A DNA stretch of 64,000 bases. It comes from Synechococcus sp. PCC 7336 (GTDB lineage: Bacteria > Cyanobacteriota > Cyanobacteriia > Thermostichales > PCC-7336). This document shows, in pieces, positions 36,225-45,001 of the stretch. A program made the position numbers and the translations under genes. The notes below the pieces were generated by a model that worked only from the letters and a program-made list of their open reading frames with translations, searched no databases and had not been told where the DNA came from. The stretch covers positions 434,001 through 498,000 of the forward strand of contig NZ_CM001776.1 in NCBI RefSeq assembly GCF_000332275.1, in the 5' to 3' direction. How positions within the stretch are numbered: the stretch's first letter is position 1; the number at the start of each line of letters is the position of its first letter.

Positions 36225-36416
36225 TTGCAAGATAACCAATGCGTAACGAGTCAACTATTGGAGGAGGCCCAGACTATTGCTGTGGTGGGACATTCCAATA
36301 AACCCCATCGGGATAGCTATCGGGTGGCGCAGTATTTGCGATCGGCTGGATACATCGTTCATCCAGTCAATCCGGCGGTGGATGAAATTGACGGACAGCG
36401 GTGTTATCGAGCGCTG
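36225..36416 (+). pseudogene. 5' fragment of a CoA-binding protein gene (duplicate)
   Basis: From about 36250 it repeats 32384-32550 with roughly seven substitutions, covering TIAVVGHSNKPHRDSYRVA to GQRCYRAL. It then jumps, at the shared pentamer CGCTG, into the methyltransferase 3' sequence. The resulting 138-codon chimeric frame (to 36641) continues out of frame with the methyltransferase and is presumably nonfunctional. Confidence 0.88.
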
Positions 36417-36889
36417 TCCACAAAGAAACAGGAAAAAGATTCTCCTCCACTGAAGAAGTCGTTCCTGTTCGATTTTCTCGCACTGCGTCAGATGGCAACC
36501 CAATCCGTTCTTTCGATGACCCTTTTCCCGCTGTGGACACCGCAACTGTATGGGGTTGGGCACAAGGTAATGTCGTTGCTCGACGTGAAAATAAAGACCG
36601 AGAGAACGGTAAACACATCAGGAATCCGAATGCTGATGTAACCTTATGGCGAATTCATGCTTCTCGTCTGCGCTCATTTACCCACCGCGAATACGCACGT
36701 CTCCAAACATTTCCCGATGACTGGGAGTTCCTTGGTCACAATAAACGTGACATTCACAAGCAAATCGGCAATGCTGTGCCCGTTGAGTCCGCGCGTAGAC
36801 TAGGAGAGAACATTCGTGAAGCATTGGCCTGTTTGGACAACGGGGTCGCTTTCTCAACTCAACCCGCACAATTAAGCCTGTTTCAGTAA
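36412..36889 (+). pseudogene. Duplicated 3' part of the C5-methyltransferase gene
   Basis: Encodes the last about 158 residues, from AVHKETGKRFS to the natural end QPAQLSLFQ, with the target-recognition part and motifs IX-X, but lacks the cofactor and catalytic motifs I-VIII. It cannot methylate alone. One change replaces VEFARR with VESARR after motif X. Confidence 0.9.
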
Positions 36890-37045
36890 AAGCTGTATAA
36901 CAATGCAATGCACCGGAGCGGGCGCAACCTATGACGAGGTATTAGAAGCTGTCGAAGTCGGTATAGAAATGGGGGGTGGTCCCGCTACGGTATCAGCGCG
37001 TTTTGCGCTGCAGGTTATGCAGGTCGTCTTCGCACAATAAGCCTT

Positions 37046-37105
37046 GCCCAACAAGGCGCTCAACTCGGATGCTTCCCTACGTGCCGGTTAGCGTTAGCGT
37101 TATGC
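37046..37105 (+). other. Integron attC-like site, duplicated copy
   Basis: Identical to the site after the methyltransferase gene, carried along by the direct duplication. Confidence 0.65.
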
Positions 37106-37160
37106 TATCGAAATTTACGGCTTGTAAATGTCTTTTGAGTGATGTGAGGCTTTAGGGAGA

Positions 37161-37227
37161 TGCGATCGCCATTTCGAGGCTGAAGCGCGATCGTAAAGTA
37201 GTTCTTGAGAGAGAGAGGCGATCGCCT
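37161..37227 (+). repeat. HIP1-flanked short repeat, copy 2
   Basis: Same element as 35328-35392, with a 2-bp insertion in the GAGAGA run. Confidence 0.8.
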
Positions 37228-37305
37228 CAATAAAAGATGTTGGAGTTATGAGTCGATATAAACCGCATCTATGTTGAGACCTGGAGTTTTTAGGCGTTGC
37301 ACTCG

Positions 37306-37543
37306 GCCCCCTAAATCCCCCACCAGTGGGGGACTTGTGAGAGGCTATTGGCTTCGTTCTACAACTTTAATGACCGGCTGATTCGCCGGTTCTTCTTCCC
37401 CGTCTCCAAACCCCAGCTAGCACTGTCGCCAAGTCCCCCAGAATGGGGGATTTAGGGGGCGAATGCAGCGATCGACAGCGCTCGTGAGAGGGACTAATAG
37501 ATGTCTTATCAAAACTACGGGTTTCAGACTAGACTCGGTTTAG
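37306..37543 (+). repeat. Dispersed noncoding repeat, copy 2, with 31-bp inverted arms
   Basis: The arms GCCCCCTAAATCCCCC...GGGGGACTTG (37306-37337) and CAAGTCCCCC...GGGGGATTTAGGGGGC (37430-37460) are inverted copies of each other, and each is itself palindromic. The part from 37350 on matches 16919-17087. No coding potential. It interrupts the homology that follows the methyltransferase duplication. Confidence 0.75.
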
Positions 37544-37706
37544 TTCACTAAAGATGCAGATGCTCGAGATCGCAGGTTAGCCGTCCTCCCTAGAACCGTG
37601 GATGTGTCCGCTCGCGATCGCCCTTCTGGAAGAACGTGAAGATGAGATGTAGTGGGGTACTGACTACTCTGTTGACGCATACATACAACGTAAATATAAT
37701 GTATGT

Positions 37707-37994
37707 ATGATTGAGTTTGAATGGGACTCTCAAAAAAGTCAATTAAACCAGGAGAAGCATGGAGTTTCTTTTGACGAGGCTCGCTCAGTATTCTTTGATG
37801 AAAACGCGATTCAATTTTTTGACGATGAGTATTCAGAGGAAGAAGATCGATTTATATTGCTCGGAATGAGTATTAGATTGAGAGTACTGGTAGTGTGCCA
37901 TTGCGAAAGGGAAAGAGGGAATGCAATCCGAATAATCTCAGCAAGGAAGGCGACAAGATCCGAACGTAAATACTATTCTGGAGAGAAGCAATGA
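37707..37994 (+). CDS. brnT: BrnT-family toxin
   Basis: 95 residues. Typical BrnT motifs: FEWDSQKSQLNQEKHGVSF at the N-terminus, the EARSVFFD helix and RIISARKATRSERKYY at the end. BrnT is a RelE-fold ribonuclease. The toxin gene precedes the antitoxin gene, as usual for brnTA, and overlaps it (ATGA). Confidence 0.93.
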   Translation: MIEFEWDSQKSQLNQEKHGVSFDEARSVFFDENAIQFFDDEYSEEEDRFILLGMSIRLRVLVVCHCERERGNAIRIISARKATRSERKYYSGEKQ

Positions 37995-38215
37995 AAGATG
38001 AATACGATTTCTCTAAAATGAGGAGCCGCAAAAATCCGTATGCCTCTAAACTGAAAAAACAGGTAACGATTCGGATGAGTGAAGATGTAATTGAATATTT
38101 TAAAGACATGGCAGAGGAATCTGGAATTCCCTATCAAAGCCTAATCAATCTTTATCTGCGCGATTGTGTCTCTAGTCATAGAAAAATAGATGTCAAGTGG
38201 GCAAGGCAGGCATAG
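37991..38215 (+). CDS. brnA: BrnA-family antitoxin
   Basis: 74 residues: a toxin-wrapping N-terminus (DYDFSKMRSRKNPYA type) and a ribbon-helix-helix DNA-binding part (QVTIRMSEDVIEYFKDMAEE ... IPYQSLINLYL). It should neutralise BrnT and repress its own promoter. It overlaps the brnT stop by four bases. Confidence 0.9.
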   Translation: MKDEYDFSKMRSRKNPYASKLKKQVTIRMSEDVIEYFKDMAEESGIPYQSLINLYLRDCVSSHRKIDVKWARQA

Positions 38216-38284
38216 GAATAAGCGATCGCCATTTCGAGGCTGAAGCGCGATCGTAGAGCAGTTTTTGAGAGAGAGGCGATCGCC
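38213..38284 (+). repeat. HIP1-flanked short repeat, copy 3
   Basis: Begins at the brnA stop and ends AGGCGATCGCC. With 36179-36210 it shares the TAGGAATA left edge and with 35328-35392 the rest. It closes the accessory patch. Confidence 0.8.
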
Positions 38285-38337
38285 TTACTCGCTTCCCTTT
38301 CCCATCTGGCCCAACCTACTCTCGTGCAGACAAAAAC

Positions 38338-39279
38338 TCAAGCATTGCGCTTTGCCAGGGCCATTTCTGCCCGTTCCCAAATTTCGATGTCAGTTCGGTA
38401 GATCGCGAGGGATTCCAGGGCGATCGCCGACTCGGCATCCGAACCCCGTTCGATCGCTCCGAATAGGTAGTCGAAAGCTGCAGGCAAGCGCATCGTTGCT
38501 ATAGCCACCATAGCCGCACGCTGCTGCTGGAGATCGACCGTGCGTTCGCTCCATTCCTGGAGCGCCACAAACGCTGCCGCATGCCGAGACTCTCCCAAAG
38601 CCAGTGCCGCGACGGCGGGGACATCTGCTAAGTCTGACTCCAGGAACCTGGCGATAAAGGCAATCGCCTCTGACTGCGGTTGGCAAAGGGCTATCAATGC
38701 GGCAAATAACGCTTCCAAGACCTGAGGCGATGTTTCTCCGCTCAGAGCCCGCAGGCGCAATAAGGGAATTCCGCAGACACTGCCGTACTGGGCGATCGCT
38801 CGAGCTGTGCCCACTCTGGTTTCCACTTCTGGATCCGCTAACAAATCACCAATGGCGAGCAGGGTATCTGAGTATCCAGCCTCAGCCAAAGCAAGAGCAC
38901 ATTGCCCCCGAAGGTGGCCTGCTCGATCTTCCCGACCGCCCCAGATGGGCTCCCACTGCTGGTAGCAAATCCCTTGCAGGAACAAATCGTATTCCCGCTG
39001 CTGTAGCTGACGCAAAGCATCCACGATCCCGACCTTGCCCAGACAGCCCGGATCGCTATCCACTGGATTGTGAGTCAGCCTTTCGAAAGCCTCTACCATC
39101 TCGGGGACGAGGGATTCGACCTTCAAGTCTGCGCTAACTCGAGCTGCTCTACAGACTACGACGCCCAACTTGCTCTGGAGAGCTTGCTGCAACAGCGCGA
39201 TGCTTTCCTCATTCACAGGCTGGTGCTTGAGGGCTCGGAGACTGTCGAGGAGCTTGTCCAACTGCTTCAGTTTGGGCAT
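38338..39279 (-). CDS. HEAT-repeat protein
   Basis: 313 residues from the ATG at 39279 (MPKLKQLDKLLDSL); the open frame extends upstream without family features. Repeated helical pairs such as GQCALALAEAGYSDTLLAIG, VGTARAIAQYGSVCGIPLL and VAALALGESRHAAAFVAL are HEAT/PBS-lyase-type repeats. Such proteins are scaffolds, and in cyanobacteria some attach bilins, but no lyase-specific motif was recognised. Cytosolic. Confidence 0.75.
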   Translation of the reverse strand: MPKLKQLDKLLDSLRALKHQPVNEESIALLQQALQSKLGVVVCRAARVSADLKVESLVPEMVEAFERLTHNPVDSDPGCLGKVGIVDALRQLQQREYDLFLQGICYQQWEPIWGGREDRAGHLRGQCALALAEAGYSDTLLAIGDLLADPEVETRVGTARAIAQYGSVCGIPLLRLRALSGETSPQVLEALFAALIALCQPQSEAIAFIARFLESDLADVPAVAALALGESRHAAAFVALQEWSERTVDLQQQRAAMVAIATMRLPAAFDYLFGAIERGSDAESAIALESLAIYRTDIEIWERAEMALAKRNA

Positions 39280-39518
39280 TGCGACGAGTGAATAGCGCAG
39301 TACGTCCAGACTACTCTTTTCCTCCATCCAGGATGGGCGACATGCCATTTTGAAGATCGACGAGGCTGAAATCGTTAAAATTGAAGTACCAGCCACCCAT
39401 GCCTGATGTCTGGAAACCAGGTATCGGTTAGCTGCTTTAAGGCTCTGAGCTCCAGCTACTCCGAGAAACTAAACGAGCTCCGAGAGACAGAGTCGACCGG
39501 TCTACCGAGAGAACCATC

Positions 39519-39914
39519 ATGAACGCTATTCTCAAAGGCACCCTCACATCCGCGATCGCGATCGCCATCGGTATCTCGATTGTTCCATCAGCCTCCTCGT
39601 CCCCTAACCTCGCCCGAGATACGCTCGTGGGTGCAGGCACCAATTCAGTCTTAGGGGGCTTGCAAAGAAATGGAGACTTGCTTCCTAATGCGCTCGGAGG
39701 AGCCGCTACGGGAGCCGCTGTCAACGCCACTCGAAATGCCTCTCCTCGCAGCACTAGAGCGGGTAGTTTGGCACAAGACGTAGCTGTGGGTGCAGCAACC
39801 AGTACTGTCGCTGGAGCTTTACTCGATAACGGCGATCCTCTCCCCAATGCCATCAGCGGTGCTGCAAGCGGAGCCATCATTAATACGATCTCGGGAGGCC
39901 CCAATCGGTTCTAG
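39519..39914 (+). CDS. Secreted glycine-zipper protein with internal duplication
   Basis: 131 residues: a signal peptide (about 1-28, ILKGTLTSAIAIAIGISIVP) and two copies of a roughly 45-residue unit (VGAGTNSVLGGLQRNGDLLP near 38; VGAATSTVAGALLDNGDPLP near 91), each followed by a Gly/Ala zipper with an N-A-x-x-G-A-A-x-G-A pattern. Glycine-zipper segments insert into or span membranes, so an outer-membrane or periplasmic role is plausible. No precise function known. Confidence 0.75.
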   Translation: MNAILKGTLTSAIAIAIGISIVPSASSSPNLARDTLVGAGTNSVLGGLQRNGDLLPNALGGAATGAAVNATRNASPRSTRAGSLAQDVAVGAATSTVAGALLDNGDPLPNAISGAASGAIINTISGGPNRF

Positions 39915-40033
39915 CCCCCTACTTGCTCGCTCGTATTTCGATCCGGCGGACTGGATCGACCCCTATCGTATGGGAACGAGTTAGCGACAATCAGGAAGAC
40001 TGCGAAAGATGGAAATCTTTTACAGACTCGACT

Positions 40034-41173
40034 TTAACGAAAGACCACTTGCAGTAGCGAAACATCGTCGATAAAGCGGCTTTTGCCCCGCAACTGTCGC
40101 ACTCGATTGAGAACTGAAGGAATGACTTGCTCCGCACGATCGCCACAGTTTTGATGGGTCGCCTGCAAAAACTGAATAAAGTTCTCCAATCCCCACAGTT
40201 CGTTCCTGTCTGTATCGATTTCTTCGTAGATCCCGTCGCTAAATAGGTAGAGGGTGCTGCCAGCCGCAATCGAGCACTCTTGCTGCACGTACTCGGAATT
40301 CTCAAACATGCCAGCCGCGACTGCTGGCGTTTGCAGTTGCCGAGCGGATTTCCCATCCTCAATCAGAATTGCAGGGGGATGACCGGCACTGCCATAGACA
40401 AGTTGCCGCGAGTGCGGACGATAGACCCCATACCAAATGGTGAAATATTTATCGTTCTGATCCCCCATGCGAAACCGGCCGTTGAGCGATCGCAGCACCT
40501 GTTCGGGCTGTTGAAAATCAGTTTCTGGGAGCGATTGCGATCGCAAGACATTCATCAATGTTGCCGACAGCAAGGCTGCCCCTACCCCATGCCCGGAGAC
40601 ATCCAACAGGTAAATCGCCAGACAGTCATCGGTCAGCCAAAAACAGTGAAAACTATCCCCCCCCAATTGTGCGGAGGGTAGAAATTTCCAATCGGTGGAG
40701 ATTGGCCCCGTCAGGGGTTCGGGCAGCAGCGATCGCACGTAACTGGCTGCTTCGGCCAACTCCGCCTCGATCTGTTCGGCCTGCAATCGCAACTGGCGCT
40801 TGAGTTCGTAAGAGCGCACCCCCGCCCGAATGCGAGCCTGCAACTCTGCCCGCTCCGTCGGCTTCGTCAAAAAATCATCTGCCCCTGCATCCAACCCCCG
40901 CACCAATTGGTCTACGCTATCGAAAGCGGTCAACAGGATAAAAAAGCTACTAGACAGTTCCGGTCTCTCCTTCACCCGACGGCAGACGTCTGGCCCCTTC
41001 AGCCCCGGCATCATCCAATCGCAAATAATCACCGCCGGCTGTAGGGCGATCGCCATCTCTATTCCGGCTTCTCCATTGTTGGCGATCGCGACTTCGTATC
41101 CCTGCTTTTCCAGAATGCGCTGCAGTGTCAGTTGAATCGTAATATCGTCGTCAATGACCAGAATTTGGTTCAT
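40034..41173 (-). CDS. Response regulator with PP2C (SpoIIE/RsbU-type) phosphatase output
   Basis: 379 residues from the ATG at 41173 (MNQILVIDDDITIQ); the longer frame runs through repeat DNA. A receiver domain (about 1-120) has DDD near 8-10, phospho-acceptor Asp in IICDWMMPG and Lys in LTKPTERAEL. A coiled linker (about 125-160) is followed by the PP2C/SpoIIE domain (about 170-379; LLDVSGHGVGAALLSATL, VYGSAGHPPA, LYLFSDGIYEE). It probably dephosphorylates an anti-sigma-factor antagonist in a partner-switching pathway under histidine-kinase control. A PAS/GAF kinase gene lies 1.4 kb away. Confidence 0.92.
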   Translation of the reverse strand: MNQILVIDDDITIQLTLQRILEKQGYEVAIANNGEAGIEMAIALQPAVIICDWMMPGLKGPDVCRRVKERPELSSSFFILLTAFDSVDQLVRGLDAGADDFLTKPTERAELQARIRAGVRSYELKRQLRLQAEQIEAELAEAASYVRSLLPEPLTGPISTDWKFLPSAQLGGDSFHCFWLTDDCLAIYLLDVSGHGVGAALLSATLMNVLRSQSLPETDFQQPEQVLRSLNGRFRMGDQNDKYFTIWYGVYRPHSRQLVYGSAGHPPAILIEDGKSARQLQTPAVAAGMFENSEYVQQECSIAAGSTLYLFSDGIYEEIDTDRNELWGLENFIQFLQATHQNCGDRAEQVIPSVLNRVRQLRGKSRFIDDVSLLQVVFR

Positions 41174-41381
41174 AGTTGACTCTCGATCTCGATCGATCGA
41201 ATACCCTCTGAAATGGGCTGACTGACTTCGAATGTGCTTGCGATCGCTGTTGTTGCTAACGTCAGTTCGACAGGCGACTGGCCCCCATCCCCTAACCCCT
41301 TCCCCCCTCGCGAAGCGTGGCGTCAGCCGTAAGTTTGGGGGAAGGGGAATAGAACGGTAGATTGAGGGTTTGAGGCTGTTG

Positions 41382-41446
41382 CTCCCCTCTCCCAAGTTTG
41401 GGAGAGGGGCTGGGGGCGAGGGCCATACAGAGCCATCGAACTCAGG
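41382..41446 (-). repeat. Dispersed palindromic repeat, copy B (inverted)
   Basis: Reverse complement of the element at 31662-31722, with the hairpin CTCCCAA/TTGGGAG at its end. A related palindrome with CCCCTTCCCCC ... GGGGGAAGGGG lies next to it at about 41301-41346. Confidence 0.8.
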
Positions 41447-41593
41447 TGTTGCTACCAGTTCAGAGCGTAGCATCTCGATCGGGTTTCACGATATTTATTT
41501 GGGCTTAAAATTGAACTCGTCTTTCCCTTTATGCCCTTTCAAAATGACAACTATGCTTCAATCTGGAGTTGTTCGATCGCGTTAGAAAATAGC

Positions 41594-42466
41594 TTACACT
41601 CGGTCTTCTAAATTCTCATGATTCCAGACGTTTGGCGAGGATTTCGAGTGGGCCTCAGACGAGCTGCGCTCAGTCGAGCCGGAGAACTGACCGCAGGATG
41701 GTTGCAACGCCCGCGCCAAACAGCAGCGGCAAAATTCCAAGACGCGATCGAGCGACTCTGTTTGCAGGGGATAGGTGAGGACCGGTCGGGCGATCGCAAT
41801 CAGTTGTACCCCCAATTGGGCCGCAACTGTCTGCTTGATATCCAACCCTCCCGCTTGCCCCGATGCCTTTGTCACCACTGCATCCAAACTCAGAGACTGC
41901 CATAGCTGCCGCTCTTGCTCTAGCGAGATGGGCAAGCGCTGGGAAATCAGGCGCTCGGGGGGGAACCCGGCGGCGATCGCCTGGGCTCGCGATCGCTCGC
42001 TCGGCAAGATTCTGGCCCAAAGCTGGGCGCGAGTGTGCCAGGGGCGGAACCGCTGCAGCGATTTGACACCAGTGGTTAACAAAATCCGCTTGCCCTCTAA
42101 CTGCTGGGGCTGCAGGAGGGAATCAAAATTCGCTAACAGGATGGTCGAGGCAGCCAGCGGAACGGTCGGGCGCTCGTAGCGCAGGTAGGGAATGGAGCGG
42201 GCGATCGCCGCCTGCACGGCTAGAGTGGAAATCTGGGTGGCAAAGGGGTGAGAGGCATCCACAATGCCGCAGATCCCCTCGTCCGCCAAAAATGCGGGCA
42301 GAGTGGCGGGTGCCAGCGCGCCAGTGGAAACTCGTCCGGGCAAATCGGCATAGAGACGGGTAGCTGCTGGAGTGGTGACAGTGGCAGTCCAAGCGCAGTC
42401 TGCGGCTGAGAGTGCGCGGGCCACTCGCCTGCTGTCGCCAGTCCCCCCCACAATCCAAATAGTCAT
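41594..42466 (-). CDS. cobK: Precorrin-6A reductase (CobK/CbiJ family)
   Basis: 290 residues from the ATG at 42466 (MTIWIVGGTGDSRRVARAL); the open frame further upstream is antisense to the kinase gene. N-terminal Rossmann-like motif, then GIVDASHPFATQIS, YLRYERP, ILLTTGVKSLQRF, and VTKASGQAGGLDIK before the C-terminus, the classic CobK/CbiJ pattern. It reduces precorrin-6A with NADPH in corrin-ring synthesis. No other cobalamin genes are adjacent. It is divergent from the histidine kinase gene. Confidence 0.92.
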   Translation of the reverse strand: MTIWIVGGTGDSRRVARALSAADCAWTATVTTPAATRLYADLPGRVSTGALAPATLPAFLADEGICGIVDASHPFATQISTLAVQAAIARSIPYLRYERPTVPLAASTILLANFDSLLQPQQLEGKRILLTTGVKSLQRFRPWHTRAQLWARILPSERSRAQAIAAGFPPERLISQRLPISLEQERQLWQSLSLDAVVTKASGQAGGLDIKQTVAAQLGVQLIAIARPVLTYPLQTESLDRVLEFCRCCLARALQPSCGQFSGSTERSSSEAHSKSSPNVWNHENLEDRV

Positions 42467-42592
42467 CTTGCGGCGATCGCGAGCTTGGATAGATGCTAGC
42501 TCAATGCGTTCAGTGACTAAAATGGGGCAAAGATTCAATCCTTCCTGTCTCTTAACATCTGCCACCCGTCTTTGACCTTCTGTGAGTTCGAG

Positions 42593-45001
42593 ATGACGCT
42601 TTCTCAAACCGACCCGACATCGAGTGCTAAAGAGCCAGCAGAGGCTCAGCCCTCGCCAGTGTCGCAACCGGAGATCGATCTCCCCTTCCGCTTTATTTTC
42701 GAACGGGCCAGCGATCCCATCTTTATCATCGAACCCCAACGCGATCGCATTCTGGATGCCAATGCCCGCGCCAGTGGGATGCTGGGCTATTCCCGCCGAG
42801 AACTGATCGAGAAGATTGCCATTTCTGACATCCATCCCGACGAAATGCCCGAGCTAATGCTCTTCAGCCAGCGGGTCGCGAGCCAGGGACAGGCACAAAC
42901 CGATGAATTGAGCTGCCTGACCCGCGCCGGCCTGAAACTTCCCGCCCTAATTTCTGCCTGCGCCATAGAGATAGACGGGCGACCCTGTTTGCTGAGCCAC
43001 GTCCGCAACGACGCTCGACTAGAGGGTTTGCCACAATCGTCCGAGCCGTCTCAAACATCCCCTGCACAGCCGATTGCCGATCTCAAATTCCAGCATATTT
43101 TTCAGCATGCCAGCGATGCCATCTTTATCGTGGATTCCCACAGCAATCGCATCGTCGATGCCAATCCAACCGCCTGCCAGATGTTGGGCTATTCTCGCCA
43201 AGAGCTGATCGAAGAGGTGTCGATCTCCGATATCCACCCCGACGAAATGCCTGCGCTGATGGCTTTCGGTCAGCGGGTGATGGCCGAAGGACTGGCCCAA
43301 ACCAATGAGTTGAGCTGCTTGACCCGCTCTGGCGCAAAGCTATCTGCAGATATGGCTGCCTGTGCCATTGACATAGAGGGACAACCCCACCTACTCGTCC
43401 ACGTCTCCAATGGTGCGAGTCAGCCACAAGAGCTGTCCATTTGCGAGAGTATGCAATTGGCCCGCTTGAGCTTGGCAGTTAGCGAAGCCTTGGTGCAGGG
43501 GGGGACTCTGCACGAAATCCTGTCGAGCTGTACCGAGGCGATGGTGCAGCATCTGGATGGCTGTCTGGCGCGGATTTGGCTCTTGAATGAAGCTAACAAC
43601 ATGCTCGAGCTGATGGCTAGCTCGGGCATGGCCAACTCGCTGGAGAGTAATTATTGCTCGATTCCTTTGGGCAAACAGAAAATCGGCACCATTGCCCAAA
43701 GTCAGCAGCCTTTCCTCACCAACCAGTTGCTCGACGATCCCGAGTTTGGCGATCGCGACTGGGCCCAGCGGGAAGGCATTGTTGCCCTAGCAGGCTATCC
43801 TCTGGTGGTGAGCGATCGCCTGGTGGGCACAATCGCTCTGTTCGGGCGGCAGCAACTCACCGATGCGACCTTGCAGGCGATGGCAAGCATCGCCAACGGC
43901 ATTGCTCTAGGAATCGATCGCAAGCAAGCGGAAGCCGAATTGCGGCAGAGCGAGGAACAACTGCGGCAATTGGCCGAGAACATGCACCAAACCTTTTGGA
44001 TGTACGATCGCGATGGCACGCCTCTCTACGTCAGTCCGGCCTTTGAGACTATCTGGGGGATTCCCTGCCAGCAGTGGTACAACGATCCGCAGGTGTGGCA
44101 GCGCTCCCTCTATCCCGAGGATCGGCTAGAAGGCGGCTTGGAACAGCTTCTGAATAGCAATCCGAACGCTTCTGTGCGGGAATATCGCATCCTGCGACCC
44201 GATGGCAGCACTCGCATCATTCGCGATCAATCCTTCCCCATCCGCAGCGAGGCTGGGGAAGTGGAGCGGTTGGCGGGCATTGCTGAAGACATTACCGAGC
44301 GCAAACAGTCCGAACAGGTCGCGATCGAGGCGCTGGAGCAGTTGGCCGAAATTGGCGAGCTGGCCGCTACCATCGTTCACGAGGTCCGCAATCCTCTCAC
44401 AACGGTGCTCATGGGATTGGCCTCCTTCCAGCAGATGGAGCTGTCCGAGCGAGCGCAACTGCGGCTGTCGATGGCGATGGAAGAAGCGGAGCGACTGCAG
44501 CGACTGCTCAACGAAATTTTGCTGTATGCCAAGCCTCAATCTCAGCAGCAGGAACTGGTAGAGCTGAATATCTTCCTTCAAGAGATGTTAGAACCCTTGC
44601 AAGTGATACCGGCCGCCCGCGATCGCCATTTCGAATGGGTTCTCTCTCCCGAGCCGGTGCTGGTGCGGGGCGATCGCGACAAGCTCAAGCAGGTGTTTAT
44701 TAACCTAGTGACAAACGCCTTTGAGGCTACCCCCGTGGGTGGAGAAGTCCATTGGACCATCGAGCCCCGTCCGGCAGAGGACAAGGTTTGTGTGGCCGTC
44801 TACAACACTGGCGACCCAATTCCGGCTGATGTGTTGCCCGAGATCACAAAACCCTTCCTCACCACAAAGCCCGAAGGCAATGGGTTGGGGTTAGCGATTG
44901 TGAAACGGCTGGTGGCAAATCATGGGGGTGAACTGGAAATCGTCTCTTCTAAAGCGCTAGGGGGAACGAGAGTCGCAGTGACACTGCCTACTGTGGAGTA
45001 G
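42593..45001 (+). CDS. PAS-PAS-GAF-PAS hybrid-sensor histidine kinase (no receiver)
   Basis: 802 residues from the ATG at 42593. Two very similar PAS domains (about 30-130 and 160-265), a GAF domain (about 290-445), a third PAS/PAC (about 460-580), HisKA with the phospho-His in TIVHEVRNPLTTVL (about 595), and an HATPase domain with N-box VFINLVTNAFEAT and G-box GNGLGLAIVKRL. No membrane helices, so a cytosolic sensor. Its stop overlaps the convergent glycosyltransferase gene by 14 bp. The response regulator-phosphatase nearby is a possible partner. Confidence 0.93.
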   Translation: MTLSQTDPTSSAKEPAEAQPSPVSQPEIDLPFRFIFERASDPIFIIEPQRDRILDANARASGMLGYSRRELIEKIAISDIHPDEMPELMLFSQRVASQGQAQTDELSCLTRAGLKLPALISACAIEIDGRPCLLSHVRNDARLEGLPQSSEPSQTSPAQPIADLKFQHIFQHASDAIFIVDSHSNRIVDANPTACQMLGYSRQELIEEVSISDIHPDEMPALMAFGQRVMAEGLAQTNELSCLTRSGAKLSADMAACAIDIEGQPHLLVHVSNGASQPQELSICESMQLARLSLAVSEALVQGGTLHEILSSCTEAMVQHLDGCLARIWLLNEANNMLELMASSGMANSLESNYCSIPLGKQKIGTIAQSQQPFLTNQLLDDPEFGDRDWAQREGIVALAGYPLVVSDRLVGTIALFGRQQLTDATLQAMASIANGIALGIDRKQAEAELRQSEEQLRQLAENMHQTFWMYDRDGTPLYVSPAFETIWGIPCQQWYNDPQVWQRSLYPEDRLEGGLEQLLNSNPNASVREYRILRPDGSTRIIRDQSFPIRSEAGEVERLAGIAEDITERKQSEQVAIEALEQLAEIGELAATIVHEVRNPLTTVLMGLASFQQMELSERAQLRLSMAMEEAERLQRLLNEILLYAKPQSQQQELVELNIFLQEMLEPLQVIPAARDRHFEWVLSPEPVLVRGDRDKLKQVFINLVTNAFEATPVGGEVHWTIEPRPAEDKVCVAVYNTGDPIPADVLPEITKPFLTTKPEGNGLGLAIVKRLVANHGGELEIVSSKALGGTRVAVTLPTVE

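Larger units (their letters stand above)
36412..37227 (+). repeat. Direct repeat, copy 2
   Basis: Near-identical copy of 34579-35392, including a second attC-like site at 37046-37105. It starts precisely at the CGCTG junction with the CoA-binding fragment. Confidence 0.93.

Noticed and set aside
41174-41473. 100-codon N-terminal extension of the response regulator-phosphatase
   Set aside because: It is translated from palindromic repeat DNA; the receiver domain starts cleanly at the ATG at 41173.
42467-42835. N-terminal extension of CobK
   Set aside because: Antisense to the PAS domain of the divergent kinase gene; the Rossmann motif begins at the ATG at 42466.
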